Position numbers and translations under genes: made by a program. This document shows positions 1-7,017 of a stretch of 8,816 bases of DNA, one piece after another. A model generated the notes under the pieces. It had not been told where the DNA came from, did not search any database, and saw nothing but the letters and a program-made list of their open reading frames with translations. The DNA comes from Bacteroidales bacterium (GTDB lineage: Bacteria; Bacteroidota; Bacteroidia; Bacteroidales; UBA932), in contig JAHDRO010000015.1 in assembly GCA_018433265.1 (NCBI GenBank), positions 1-8,816 of the forward strand, read 5' to 3'. Position 1 is the stretch's first letter. Each line of letters begins with the position of its first letter.

Positions 1-2109
1 AATATTGTAGAAAAATGCCCAGAATAAATTTTGATGTATAAGCCTTACAGTCCTTTCAGAAATTGCAAATGCTGCCGGCAAAAGTCGCAAGTCTGAAGTC
101 ATTAGAGTCATCATGGCAACATCCATCGCTATATCAGTACCCTTTCCCATTGCAATACTTACGTCGGCAACTGCAAGCGCCTGACTGTCATTCACTCCAT
201 CGCCAACCATAGCAACTATTCTTCCCTCCTTCTGTAATTTAATGATATATTCTTCTTTCTCCGAAGGAAGAACTCCTGCAAGAAAATGTGTAATACCCAG
301 TTTTGCAGCAATATTCGTAGCAACTATTACATTATCTCCCGTGAGCATATGCACCTCAATCCCCATCTCTCTTAAACTTCTCAAAGCCTCGACAGAACTT
401 TCGCTCACACTATCTGCCACAGCCACTATCGCCACACAGATATTGCCAATACCCAAAAATAAAATACTTTTCCCTTCACTTTTCAAGTTTTCACATTTCG
501 AAAGAAGTCCATTTGCAGATTCAACAATACTTTTCTCACTAACCATCCTCTCGTTTCCAGCCCAGAAAAGATGATCTTTAAAAATAGCAGTCACTCCCTG
601 TCCAGGAATATTTTCAAAAGATTCGACATCAATGTTCGATTTTTCAGTCTTATCCTCAAGAAAATTTATGATAGCTCCTGCCAGAGGGTGTTCAGATCTT
701 CTCTCCATGGCAACTATAACATTCATAAACTCTTCTTTGGTAAAACCCCCTGTTAAAACGGAATTATCTTCCAGCCAAATCCAATCAGTAACTTCAGTTT
801 GGCCTGTAGTAATAGTTCCCGTTTTGTCTAAAACTACAGTATCTACTATTCTAGTTCTTTCAAGAGCAGCAGCATCTTTAATAAGAATATGATTTTGAGC
901 AGCCTTACCTATTCCGACAAGTAATGCCGTAGGAGTTGCCAGACCCATCGCACAGGGACACGCAATCACCAGAACAGATATTGCAGACAATAAAGCTCTC
1001 GGAAAAAGATCTGTTCCTCCCAACAACATCCATACTGTAAATGTAAGCAGAGATGCCGCCACTACAACAGGCACAAAAACAGAAGCCACCTTGTCCACAA
1101 TCCTTTGAACAGGAGCCTTGCTCGCCTGAGAATCTCTGACAACTCTTATAATCTGAGAAAGAATAGTATCTTTCCCAACCCTCTCCGCACGAAACATAAA
1201 AGAACCTTTTCCATTTATGCTACCCGACACGACTTTTGCTCCAGAAAGTTTTTCTACAAGGATTGATTCACCTGTTATGGCACTTTCATCCACAAAAGAA
1301 CTACCCTCAACAACAACTCCGTCTACAGGAATTCTTTCTCCAGGTTTAACAAGTATAATATCTGAAACCTGCAAATCTGATACAGGTACCTGCACAAAAG
1401 AGAGAGTTCCATCAACACCTGCTCGGGCAACAGTAGCCTCCTTAGGCTGTAACTTCATAAGACTCTTTATTGCCATAGTTGTCTTCCCTTTTGCCATTTC
1501 TTCCAACATTTTCCCCAAAAGTACGAAGGCAATAATCATGACTGACGCTTCATAATACAAAGTGGGCTCTATCCCTCTTTCAAGCCAGAAAGAAGGAAAA
1601 AATGTCGTAAAAAGACTAAACAGAAAAGCAATAGAAGTACTTAAAGCCACAAGAGTATCCATGTTTGGATTTCCCTTAACCGCATGCCTCCATCCATTTA
1701 TAAAAAAATCCCTTCCAAAAACAAAAAGAACTGGAAGTGCGAGTAGCAATTGAATATAACTAAAAATACCACTCAAGTGAGCCATTGAAATGGTCATTAT
1801 CACAATTGCAAAAACCCATGAATAAATTACGTAAGTTTTTAATTTTCTCACCCTAAGTTCCTGCGCCTCTTCCTGTTTTTTAAGACGTTCATCTTCATCT
1901 CCCTCAATGATCATATCATAACCTATTGAGCGGACAGCCTCCCTTAGTTTCTCAGGTGAAGTTTTTGAAGGATCAAAATCTATTGTTGCACTATTTGTTG
2001 CAAGACTGACTTCTGCACTCAATACACCCTTTTCCTGCCTCAATTTCTTTTCAACTCCAAGTGCACAATTAGCACACCTGAGATTAGTAACGGGATAATT
2101 CTTTTTCAT
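1..2109 (-). CDS. copA: Copper-translocating P1B-type ATPase (CopA-like), 3' end cut by window edge
   Basis: This inner-membrane pump would export Cu(I) from the cytoplasm at the cost of ATP. The frame is open from the ATG at 2109 to position 1 (703 codons), so only the last part of the protein is missing. Seen in order: an N-terminal heavy-metal domain with C12-A-N-C15; helices near 93-110, 113-131, 150-170 and 185-203; actuator loop T279-G-E-S; helix 5 near 342-363; the ion-site motif C384-P-C386; phosphorylation motif D428-K-T-G-T; nucleotide-domain S472-E-H-P475; hinge G636-D-G-V-N-D641; and Y701-N702 at the start of helix 7. CPC together with the helix-7 YN pair is known for Cu(I) pumps (P1B-1); the helix-8 Met/Ser motif lies outside the window. 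One oddity is Leu284 where the family normally has Pro (TGES-x-P). The start overlaps the stop of proline dehydrogenase (ATGA), so translation is probably coupled. No copper regulator is visible nearby. Confidence 0.95.
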   Translation of the reverse strand, partial: MKKNYPVTNLRCANCALGVEKKLRQEKGVLSAEVSLATNSATIDFDPSKTSPEKLREAVRSIGYDMIIEGDEDERLKKQEEAQELRVRKLKTYVIYSWVFAIVIMTISMAHLSGIFSYIQLLLALPVLFVFGRDFFINGWRHAVKGNPNMDTLVALSTSIAFLFSLFTTFFPSFWLERGIEPTLYYEASVMIIAFVLLGKMLEEMAKGKTTMAIKSLMKLQPKEATVARAGVDGTLSFVQVPVSDLQVSDIILVKPGERIPVDGVVVEGSSFVDESAITGESILVEKLSGAKVVSGSINGKGSFMFRAERVGKDTILSQIIRVVRDSQASKAPVQRIVDKVASVFVPVVVAASLLTFTVWMLLGGTDLFPRALLSAISVLVIACPCAMGLATPTALLVGIGKAAQNHILIKDAAALERTRIVDTVVLDKTGTITTGQTEVTDWIWLEDNSVLTGGFTKEEFMNVIVAMERRSEHPLAGAIINFLEDKTEKSNIDVESFENIPGQGVTAIFKDHLFWAGNERMVSEKSIVESANGLLSKCENLKSEGKSILFLGIGNICVAIVAVADSVSESSVEALRSLREMGIEVHMLTGDNVIVATNIAAKLGITHFLAGVLPSEKEEYIIKLQKEGRIVAMVGDGVNDSQALAVADVSIAMGKGTDIAMDVAMMTLMTSDLRLLPAAFAISERTVRLIHQNLFWAFFYNI

Positions 2110-3278
2110 TTTGATGTTCTTCTCCTTTCCAACTCTCTCTTAATCAATTCAAGTTCTCTACCTGTTTGACCTGCCACAGACCTGTTTTCCTCCATTCTTC
2201 TAAAAAGATAGGGCAAAACTTTATTAACAGGAGCATACGGTATATATTTGCAGACATTATATCCTTCATTGGCAAGAGTGAAAGTTATATTATCACTCAT
2301 TCCATAAAGCTGAGCAAAGTAAATTCTTTTATCACCTCTCCCCAATTCTTTTTTATCCATCAGGTCTGCAAGCAGATTGGTACTCTCATAATTATGAGTA
2401 CCGCAGAAAATCTCAAAATTATCAATATTTTCCACTGCATACGATAAACCGTCATTAAAACTTTTGTCTGTAGCAGCCTTGTCAGGCAAAACAGGGTCAG
2501 GATAACCCAATTCAAAGGCTCTTGCCCTTTCCTCTTCCATATAAGCTCCTCTTACAAACTTTACTCCTAAAATATAACCTCTCTCAATTGCATCCTTATG
2601 TAGGAATTTAAGATAATCAAGTCTGTCACGCCTGTACATCTGCAAGGTTATAAAAATCACTGCCCTCTCTTTGTTAAATCTCTGCATAGCCTCAACTGTC
2701 ATGGCATCCACCAGCGATTGTGTAACAAATTTCTCAGCATCAACCATTATCTTAACTCCAGCCTCATATGCCTTCTCGCACAAAGAGAAAAAACGTTGAC
2801 GAAAGTTGTCATACTCTCCTCTCTCAACAACCCCGAGAGCAGTCTCATCTTCAGCAGCTTTCTTTAAAATTCTCTCCACAACTATGGCAGACGGTTTAAA
2901 GACAGCAAACGCTACGGCAGGATTAACTCTTGCGTTATCAATTGTTTTAAGTATTTCATTATAGGCTTCTTCAATGTCTGAGAGCTCAGAACCACTTTCA
3001 GCAGAATAATCCAGAATAGACTCTATACCGGAGTTATACAGGCGCTTCACTACCTCTCTGCACTCATTTATTGTTTCACCTCCCACAAATTGTCGATAAA
3101 GTGTCGGCTTAAGAATCCAGTTAAGTGGTATCCCAAGCTTTACAGCAATATCAGAGGTAGACTTTACACTCTGCATCAAAAAGTTGGAATTCATAGCAGA
3201 AAACAGTGCATATGCCATCCGTAAATCTTTGTTACTCTTGTAAGCATAAGCCCTTTGTGTATTGTTAAAGTCAAGCAT
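2106..3278 (-). CDS. Proline dehydrogenase, monofunctional
   Basis: This FAD enzyme would oxidise L-proline to pyrroline-5-carboxylate, the first step of proline catabolism, passing electrons to the respiratory quinone pool. The 390 residues fit the monofunctional PRODH (beta/alpha)8 barrel rather than the long PutA fusion. Visible family signatures are F127-K-P-S-A131, D180-A-E182, V242-R-G-A-Y246, T294-H-N296, Q323-L-Y-G-M327, and the C-terminal substrate-binding stretch Y345-x-P-Y ... P-Y-L-F-R360-R361-M-E-E-N365. The paired arginines are known to bind the proline carboxylate. The partner pyrroline-5-carboxylate dehydrogenase is not in the window. The stop TGA shares bases with the ATG of the downstream copper ATPase, so the two are co-transcribed. 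Start choice: the ATG at 3278 follows an A/T-rich leader and gives a normal N-terminus. The family call is firm; putA/putB/fadM naming varies, so no symbol is given. Confidence 0.95.
   Translation of the reverse strand: MLDFNNTQRAYAYKSNKDLRMAYALFSAMNSNFLMQSVKSTSDIAVKLGIPLNWILKPTLYRQFVGGETINECREVVKRLYNSGIESILDYSAESGSELSDIEEAYNEILKTIDNARVNPAVAFAVFKPSAIVVERILKKAAEDETALGVVERGEYDNFRQRFFSLCEKAYEAGVKIMVDAEKFVTQSLVDAMTVEAMQRFNKERAVIFITLQMYRRDRLDYLKFLHKDAIERGYILGVKFVRGAYMEEERARAFELGYPDPVLPDKAATDKSFNDGLSYAVENIDNFEIFCGTHNYESTNLLADLMDKKELGRGDKRIYFAQLYGMSDNITFTLANEGYNVCKYIPYAPVNKVLPYLFRRMEENRSVAGQTGRELELIKRELERRRTSK
2122..2127 (-). promoter_or_regulatory. Possible Shine-Dalgarno sequence for the copper ATPase
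   Basis: The minus strand reads AAGGAG with 12 nt between it and the ATG at 2109, inside the last codons of proline dehydrogenase. Spacing is longer than ideal, and the bases also encode the Glu/Arg-rich tail of that protein. Bacteroidetes rarely rely on Shine-Dalgarno pairing, so re-initiation through the ATGA overlap may matter more. Confidence 0.3.
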
Positions 3279-3318
3279 TACCTGAAAAATTAAATTAAAT
3301 ATTACATTAACGCAATTA

Positions 3319-3326
3319 CAAACCTA
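3319..3326 (-). promoter_or_regulatory. Candidate -7 promoter element for proline dehydrogenase-copper ATPase
   Basis: The minus strand reads TAGGTTTG, an exact match to the Bacteroidetes -7 pattern TAnnTTTG, 40 nt upstream of the start codon and just downstream of the preceding gene's terminator. A matching -33 TTTG at the usual spacing is not evident: TTG triplets lie 16 and 23 nt upstream. It is a candidate only. Confidence 0.4.
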
Positions 3327-3360
3327 TTTGTTCAGCATTTCACAATAATCAATTATTCAA

Positions 3361-3391
3361 TAAAAAAGGAGCACCTCGAAAGGCGCTCCTT
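3361..3391 (-). terminator. Rho-independent terminator of the collagen-like lipoprotein gene
   Basis: An 11-bp stem pairs 3366-3376 with 3381-3391 around a 4-base loop. On the minus-strand RNA the loop is UUCG, the one non-Watson-Crick position is a G-U wobble, and a run of six U follows. Read on the plus strand, that same position is an A-C mismatch, so the hairpin favours minus-strand transcripts. It lies 25 nt past the lipoprotein stop codon. Confidence 0.88.
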
Positions 3392-3416
3392 AATTATATT
3401 CAATAACTGTTAAAAG

Positions 3417-6032
3417 TTACGGTTTAACAACTCTGATGTTGAGAGTGTATGCTTTCTTCACACCAAAGAGATCAGTAATCTCCAATGTAACAGGAACATC
3501 TACGTATGCTGTAGGAAGCTCTGCAACAGCGTTTGTAGCCTTGATATCCCAATCATTGCCATTAGGAGTCAAGCTTACAAGGTGTGCAAGGCTAGCCTGA
3601 GGAGTTACAGTAACAGTAGCAGCTCTAACGTCTCTTGCAGCGTCGAATACTTTAAGGTCATTTCCAAGGTAATCGTTAATTCTGTAGTAAGGATCGAAGT
3701 GACGTACAGTTGCAAGATCACCATTAGTTACCTGAAGTATTGCAGGTGCAGGGGCAGCAGGAGTAAGGGCAACCATGTTACCTTCCTTAACCTCACTCTT
3801 AGAAGTTACAGTGATAGTCTCGAGTTTAACTCTATTGTTTACGTTACCGAAGTAGTAGTAGTAGAGGTCTACAGTATAGTTATCGTAGATAGTCAGGTTG
3901 TTGATTGCAAATCTTGTATCACCATTACCAGAAAGTGCTACAGGGTGTCCAGGTGTAACTGCATCAGTTGAAATGAACTTGTAATTGTTGTATCCAATTG
4001 CAGGAAGAGTTTCAGTTGCGTTAGCTGTAAGATTTACATATGCTCTGTAAAGATCATAGTAAGTAGGGTATACATCCTGAGCTACAGGACCAGCTGAAGT
4101 TCCGTAAAGTGTAAGAACCTGGCCATTGAACATGTTAGCCTTGTGAGCTGCAGCAGCTGAAAGGTCAACTGTAGGGTTAACGATAGTTACAGGCATGCTA
4201 ACCTTGAATACGTCTGTTGAATAAGCACGACGGTCAGTGAAAGCAAGTCTCATAGTGCTATAAGTGTTAGGAACAGCAACAGTTTCATTGAAGATGAAGG
4301 CAACTTTACGGATAGCCTGAACATCAGCAACATTTGTAAGTTCTGCGTTTACAGCGCCAACAGGAACATCAGTAGCGTCAAGGAACTGATAAGTTACACC
4401 TGCAGGAAGGTTCTCTATCTTAACTTTTGTAGCCTGGTTTCTCCAAAGCTCAGTCTTGCCGACTGCGTCAAGTTCAGTGAACATAGAGGTCAACATAATG
4501 ATCTTATAGTCAACAGCACCAGATGTAAGTGTGAAAGTGCCTACAGGGATAGCGCTGATTGCGTTGTCAAGAGCTGAATAGAATACAGTCTGGAGTGCAG
4601 TCTCTTTGTACTTACCAATCCAGTCAAATGTTCTGATCTTAAAGTTTACAGCCTTGTCGTTAAGGTTAGATACAGTAGCAGTTGTAGTAGCAGTACCAAC
4701 TGTAGTGCTGTAAGCAGTTGTAGAGATAAGATTCTCAACGTCTGAGTTACCAGGTATCGGGTCGATAACAGCAGCACTCTTATAGAAATCGGTTGGTACC
4801 AAAGTTCTTGGAGTAGCTAAGTCATTTCTGTCAAAGAAGCTGAGAAGGTCTTTCTCAGTACCTATCTTAATATATACAGGAGGATAAGTAAGAGCAAAAG
4901 CAGCTTTCATTGCAAACTGAGTCTCAACGTCAGCCTGAACTCTTACACTGTATTGGTAACCTGAAAGGATTTCACGACCATTCTTACCTGCGCGGATAGC
5001 AAGCTCAGTAGTAGTACCGGCAGCTGCGATAGCATCAGCAAGAGCAGGAGTGAGGTTAAGAGTATAAAGACCATTTGTTGTTGAAGCAGCACCAAATGTA
5101 AATTGGTCAAAGTTACCAGCATAACCTGCAGAGATTGAAGAAGGCTGAATTCTGTAAAGAGAACCGTCTTTCTTAATAATCTCGAAAGTATAACCAGTGA
5201 TTGAAGCAGCAGCAGGGTTAACGATTACTGGAACCTTACCTGCAGAGCGGATAAGCTGGCCGTATGAAAGACCTGCCCATGCAACTGCTGCGTCAGCTGT
5301 AGCAGCATCAGGGTGAACCTGAGCCTTATTTGCAGCTGTAGGAACCTGTCCATAGCTTACGATAGCTGTTGTGGTACCGATTGGAGAAAGAAGGCTGATA
5401 ATATCATTGCCAAGTACATAATCTGCTGCCAGACCAACATTGTAGCTTTTTAGAGCATTATTGTCGTCTGGGTCAGGAATAGTAATCACAAGAACATGAT
5501 TGACTTCATCAAAAACGATTGTAGGAATCACAACATTAGTGGCAACTCCATTAACTGTCAAATAGCCATTGGCTGAAGAAACATTATTGTTATCGATCTT
5601 CGCAAGGATTTCATGACCGTTAGCATCCAATATGCGGGTAGCAGTTCCGCCACTTGATGCAATTACTGTCCAGTAACCCTCGGCATCAATACCGACAATA
5701 GGAGTAAAACCAGTAGCACCAGTAGCACCAGTAGGACCAGTAGGGCCTGTAGGACCAGTAGGACCTGTAGCTCCTGGGGTACCATTGTTAACCTGAATGG
5801 TTGTATTGTCTGAGAACTTAATTAAATAGCCGGTAGTATTTTGTGTAACACTTGTAATAAGCTTACCGGCAGTGATGGCTTGTTGCAAAGAAGTAATAGC
5901 AAGCTTGTTTGCAGCAACATCGGCTTTCAATTGATCGATGTCATCTGAATAGTCCTTTTGGCAAGAACCAAGAGATAGCACGAGTGCGCACATAAACGCA
6001 CAGATACCGAAAAATGTGAATTTTCTTTTCAT
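3417..6032 (-). CDS. Large surface lipoprotein with coiled coil and collagen-like repeat (DUF4988-like N-terminal region)
   Basis: This 871-residue protein has no assigned activity. Residues 1-24 form a lipoprotein signal (positive start, hydrophobic stretch, lipobox L21-G-S-C24), so LspA would cleave before Cys24. The acidic Q-K-D-Y-S-D-D after the cysteine resembles Bacteroidetes signals for display on the outer face of the outer membrane. Residues about 28-58 look like a short coiled coil. Residues 84-110 are nine G-x-x triplets, mostly G-P-T and G-A-T. The following stretch (about 109-200) resembles the DUF4988 region found at the start of many Bacteroidales lipoproteins and PL29-type lyases; no lyase domain is recognisable after it. 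The rest is Thr/Ala/Val-rich and beta-like, ending in an Ig-like strand pattern, with a Tyr724-727 run. I saw no cysteine in the mature protein beyond Cys24. No type IX secretion tail was seen. Adhesin, glycan binding or structural surface coat are all possible. Monocistronic by its flanking terminators. Confidence 0.9.
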   Translation of the reverse strand: MKRKFTFFGICAFMCALVLSLGSCQKDYSDDIDQLKADVAANKLAITSLQQAITAGKLITSVTQNTTGYLIKFSDNTTIQVNNGTPGATGPTGPTGPTGPTGATGATGFTPIVGIDAEGYWTVIASSGGTATRILDANGHEILAKIDNNNVSSANGYLTVNGVATNVVIPTIVFDEVNHVLVITIPDPDDNNALKSYNVGLAADYVLGNDIISLLSPIGTTTAIVSYGQVPTAANKAQVHPDAATADAAVAWAGLSYGQLIRSAGKVPVIVNPAAASITGYTFEIIKKDGSLYRIQPSSISAGYAGNFDQFTFGAASTTNGLYTLNLTPALADAIAAAGTTTELAIRAGKNGREILSGYQYSVRVQADVETQFAMKAAFALTYPPVYIKIGTEKDLLSFFDRNDLATPRTLVPTDFYKSAAVIDPIPGNSDVENLISTTAYSTTVGTATTTATVSNLNDKAVNFKIRTFDWIGKYKETALQTVFYSALDNAISAIPVGTFTLTSGAVDYKIIMLTSMFTELDAVGKTELWRNQATKVKIENLPAGVTYQFLDATDVPVGAVNAELTNVADVQAIRKVAFIFNETVAVPNTYSTMRLAFTDRRAYSTDVFKVSMPVTIVNPTVDLSAAAAHKANMFNGQVLTLYGTSAGPVAQDVYPTYYDLYRAYVNLTANATETLPAIGYNNYKFISTDAVTPGHPVALSGNGDTRFAINNLTIYDNYTVDLYYYYFGNVNNRVKLETITVTSKSEVKEGNMVALTPAAPAPAILQVTNGDLATVRHFDPYYRINDYLGNDLKVFDAARDVRAATVTVTPQASLAHLVSLTPNGNDWDIKATNAVAELPTAYVDVPVTLEITDLFGVKKAYTLNIRVVKP
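5703..5783 (-). repeat. Collagen-like Gly-x-Thr coding repeat, nine triplets
   Basis: The DNA is a 9-bp-period imperfect tandem repeat encoding residues 84-110 of the lipoprotein: GTP, GAT, four GPT, two GAT, GFT. Such tracts can form collagen triple helices in bacterial surface proteins, usually together with an adjacent coiled coil that starts trimer formation; a coiled coil does lie just before this one. Identical neighbouring units make it prone to length change by slippage in whole triplets, which would keep the reading frame. Confidence 0.9.
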
Positions 6033-6131
6033 TTTTTAATTCTTAAGTTAAAAATTTTTAAATTAAACAATTTTGATTGGCAAATATAGGTAATTATTTT
6101 ATTCAATTTCCTTATTACTCATATATTATCG

Positions 6132-6162
6132 CAAATGTATGCAAACATTTTAATATCTGCAA
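6132..6162 (-). promoter_or_regulatory. Candidate promoter of the lipoprotein gene
   Basis: On the minus strand TTG (6162-6160) is followed after 20 nt by TACATTTG (6139-6132), fitting the Bacteroidetes -33/-7 layout. It predicts a leader of roughly 90 nt. Two other exact TAnnTTTG matches lie in the same spacer at 6081-6088 and 6204-6211, both TATATTTG, but neither has a TTTG at the right distance. The 6033-6319 spacer is otherwise A/T-rich, and I see no small gene in it. Confidence 0.5.
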
Positions 6163-6261
6163 CACATCTTTGAAACAATTATTATGTTTTTCATAATTCA
6201 TAGCAAATATAAAACATATTTTTTTTAAAATTTTCCACTTATCAAAAAATTAAAACACGAT

Positions 6262-6305
6262 ATATAACAAAATTTCGCCAACGGTTACAGTCATTGACGA
6301 AATTT
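6262..6305 (-). terminator. Probable terminator of tRNA-Ser
   Basis: A 12-bp inverted repeat pairs 6270-6281 with 6294-6305 around a 12-nt loop. The one imperfect position is a U-G wobble in minus-strand RNA (C-A mismatch on the plus strand). A U-rich stretch (UUGUUAUAU) follows on the minus strand. The stem is A/U-rich, so it is weaker than a classic terminator, but its place 14 nt past the tRNA supports the call. Confidence 0.6.
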
Positions 6306-6319
6306 CCTTTTAGCATTTG

Positions 6320-6404
6320 CGGAGAGGGAGGGATTCGAACCCCCGGAACCTCTCAGTTCAACGGTTTTCAAGACCGCCGCAATCGACCACTCTGCCAACT
6401 CTCC
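6320..6404 (-). tRNA. tRNA-Ser(UGA)
   Basis: An 85-nt class II tRNA with a 7-nt acceptor strand GGAGAGT, a serine-type D arm, anticodon loop CTTGAAA with anticodon TGA at 6370-6368, a long variable arm (stem GAAC/GTTC) and T loop TTCGAAT. It reads UCA and, by wobble, other UCN codons. The discriminator G73 is at 6320, and the next bases are CAA, so the CCA end is not encoded and must be added enzymatically. Position 7 (U) faces position 66 (C), a mismatch at the inner end of the acceptor stem; G50-U64 in the T stem is a wobble. A promoter lies directly upstream. Confidence 0.96.
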
Positions 6405-6414
6405 TGTGGGGCTG

Positions 6415-6445
6415 CAAATATATGGTTTTTTTTACTTTCTCCAAA
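6415..6445 (-). promoter_or_regulatory. Promoter of tRNA-Ser, Bacteroidetes type
   Basis: The minus strand carries TTTG (6445-6442), a 19-nt spacer, and TATATTTG (6422-6415), an exact fit to the Bacteroidetes housekeeping consensus at the right spacing. The tRNA 5' end follows the -7 box after 10 nt, implying a leader of only a few bases. This is the clearest promoter in the window. Confidence 0.78.
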
Positions 6446-6531
6446 AAAACAATTTTGCTTTAATGCTCAAACATTTATGTTCATGGTATAATATTTGCTG
6501 ATGGAAAATAATTACTAACACAAACGACTAT

Positions 6532-7017
6532 ATGAAAACAACATTCGAAAAAGATATTCTGGAACTTGAGGAAAGCCTTTCCAGATACGCATATAGCCTC
6601 ACCTTCAACAGGGACGATGCTAAGGATCTTGTCCAGGAGACTTTCTTCAAAGCTCTGAATAATCAAGAAAAATTTAGTGACCAGACTAATATAAAAGCCT
6701 GGGTATATACAATAATGAAAAACACTTTCATCAATGATTACCGTAGACGGACAAAAAGGCAGGCTTTATTCAGCAGCGATGTGCAGGAATACGTTCTTAA
6801 TAACAGACCGGCAGAACATAATCCTGAAAGTGAATATAGCTTCAGAGAATTGACAAAAGTAGTTAACTCTCTTGAACCAGAGTTCAGAGTACCTTTTCAA
6901 ATGCATGACAGTGGATATAAATATCAAGAAATAGCTGATGAACTTGGGCTTCATTTGGGAACGGTCAAGAGCCGGATACATTTTTCCCGTCAGAAGCTGA
7001 TGGAGAAGCTGAAGTAA
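6532..7017 (+). CDS. ECF-type RNA polymerase sigma factor (sigma-70 family)
   Basis: The 161-residue protein would direct RNA polymerase to a set of alternative promoters. It has only regions 2 and 4, as ECF factors do. Region 2 spans about 7-77, with D28-D-A-K-D-L-V-Q-E-T-F near the core-binding helix and N53-I-K-A-W-V ... I-N-D-Y-R-R-R at the -10-recognising part. Region 4 spans about 113-157, with the helix-turn-helix Y131-Q-E-I-A ... G-T-V-K-S-R-I-H-F-S-R. It is the only plus-strand gene here and stands alone: no anti-sigma gene, membrane sensor or SusC/SusD pair is adjacent, so its control is unknown. The ATG at 6532 has no Shine-Dalgarno, and the ATGs at 6483 and 6501 are out of frame. 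Upstream, TA-ATA-TTTG (6489-6497) is one base too long for the -7 box. Its last 53 bp overlap the 3' end of the convergent lspA. Confidence 0.94.
   Translation: MKTTFEKDILELEESLSRYAYSLTFNRDDAKDLVQETFFKALNNQEKFSDQTNIKAWVYTIMKNTFINDYRRRTKRQALFSSDVQEYVLNNRPAEHNPESEYSFRELTKVVNSLEPEFRVPFQMHDSGYKYQEIADELGLHLGTVKSRIHFSRQKLMEKLK

Noticed and set aside
242..1753. Plus-strand open frames opposite the copper ATPase
   Set aside because: They lie antisense to a clear, uninterrupted P-type ATPase with all family motifs. Their translations are low-complexity Ser/Ile/Pro-rich with no recognisable domain.
3582..3971. 129-codon plus-strand frame inside the lipoprotein gene
   Set aside because: Its Ser/Val/Tyr/Cys-rich translation is the mirror of biased codons in the real gene on the other strand; no domain or leader supports it.
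5703..5783. Short tandem repeat as a CRISPR array
   Set aside because: The period is 9 bp without spacers, and it encodes in-frame Gly-x-Thr triplets.
6320..6404. tRNA-Ser as the attachment site of an integrated element
   Set aside because: I found no second copy of the tRNA 3' end, no integrase, and ordinary core genes on both sides.
6294..6491. 65-codon plus-strand frame across the tRNA
   Set aside because: It is antisense to the tRNA-Ser gene; the G-G-I-R-T-P-G type translation is a well-known spurious product of tRNA complements.
6481..6666. 61-codon minus-strand frame overlapping the sigma factor start
   Set aside because: Antisense to a well-supported sigma factor, with no family resemblance; it also covers the sigma factor's leader.
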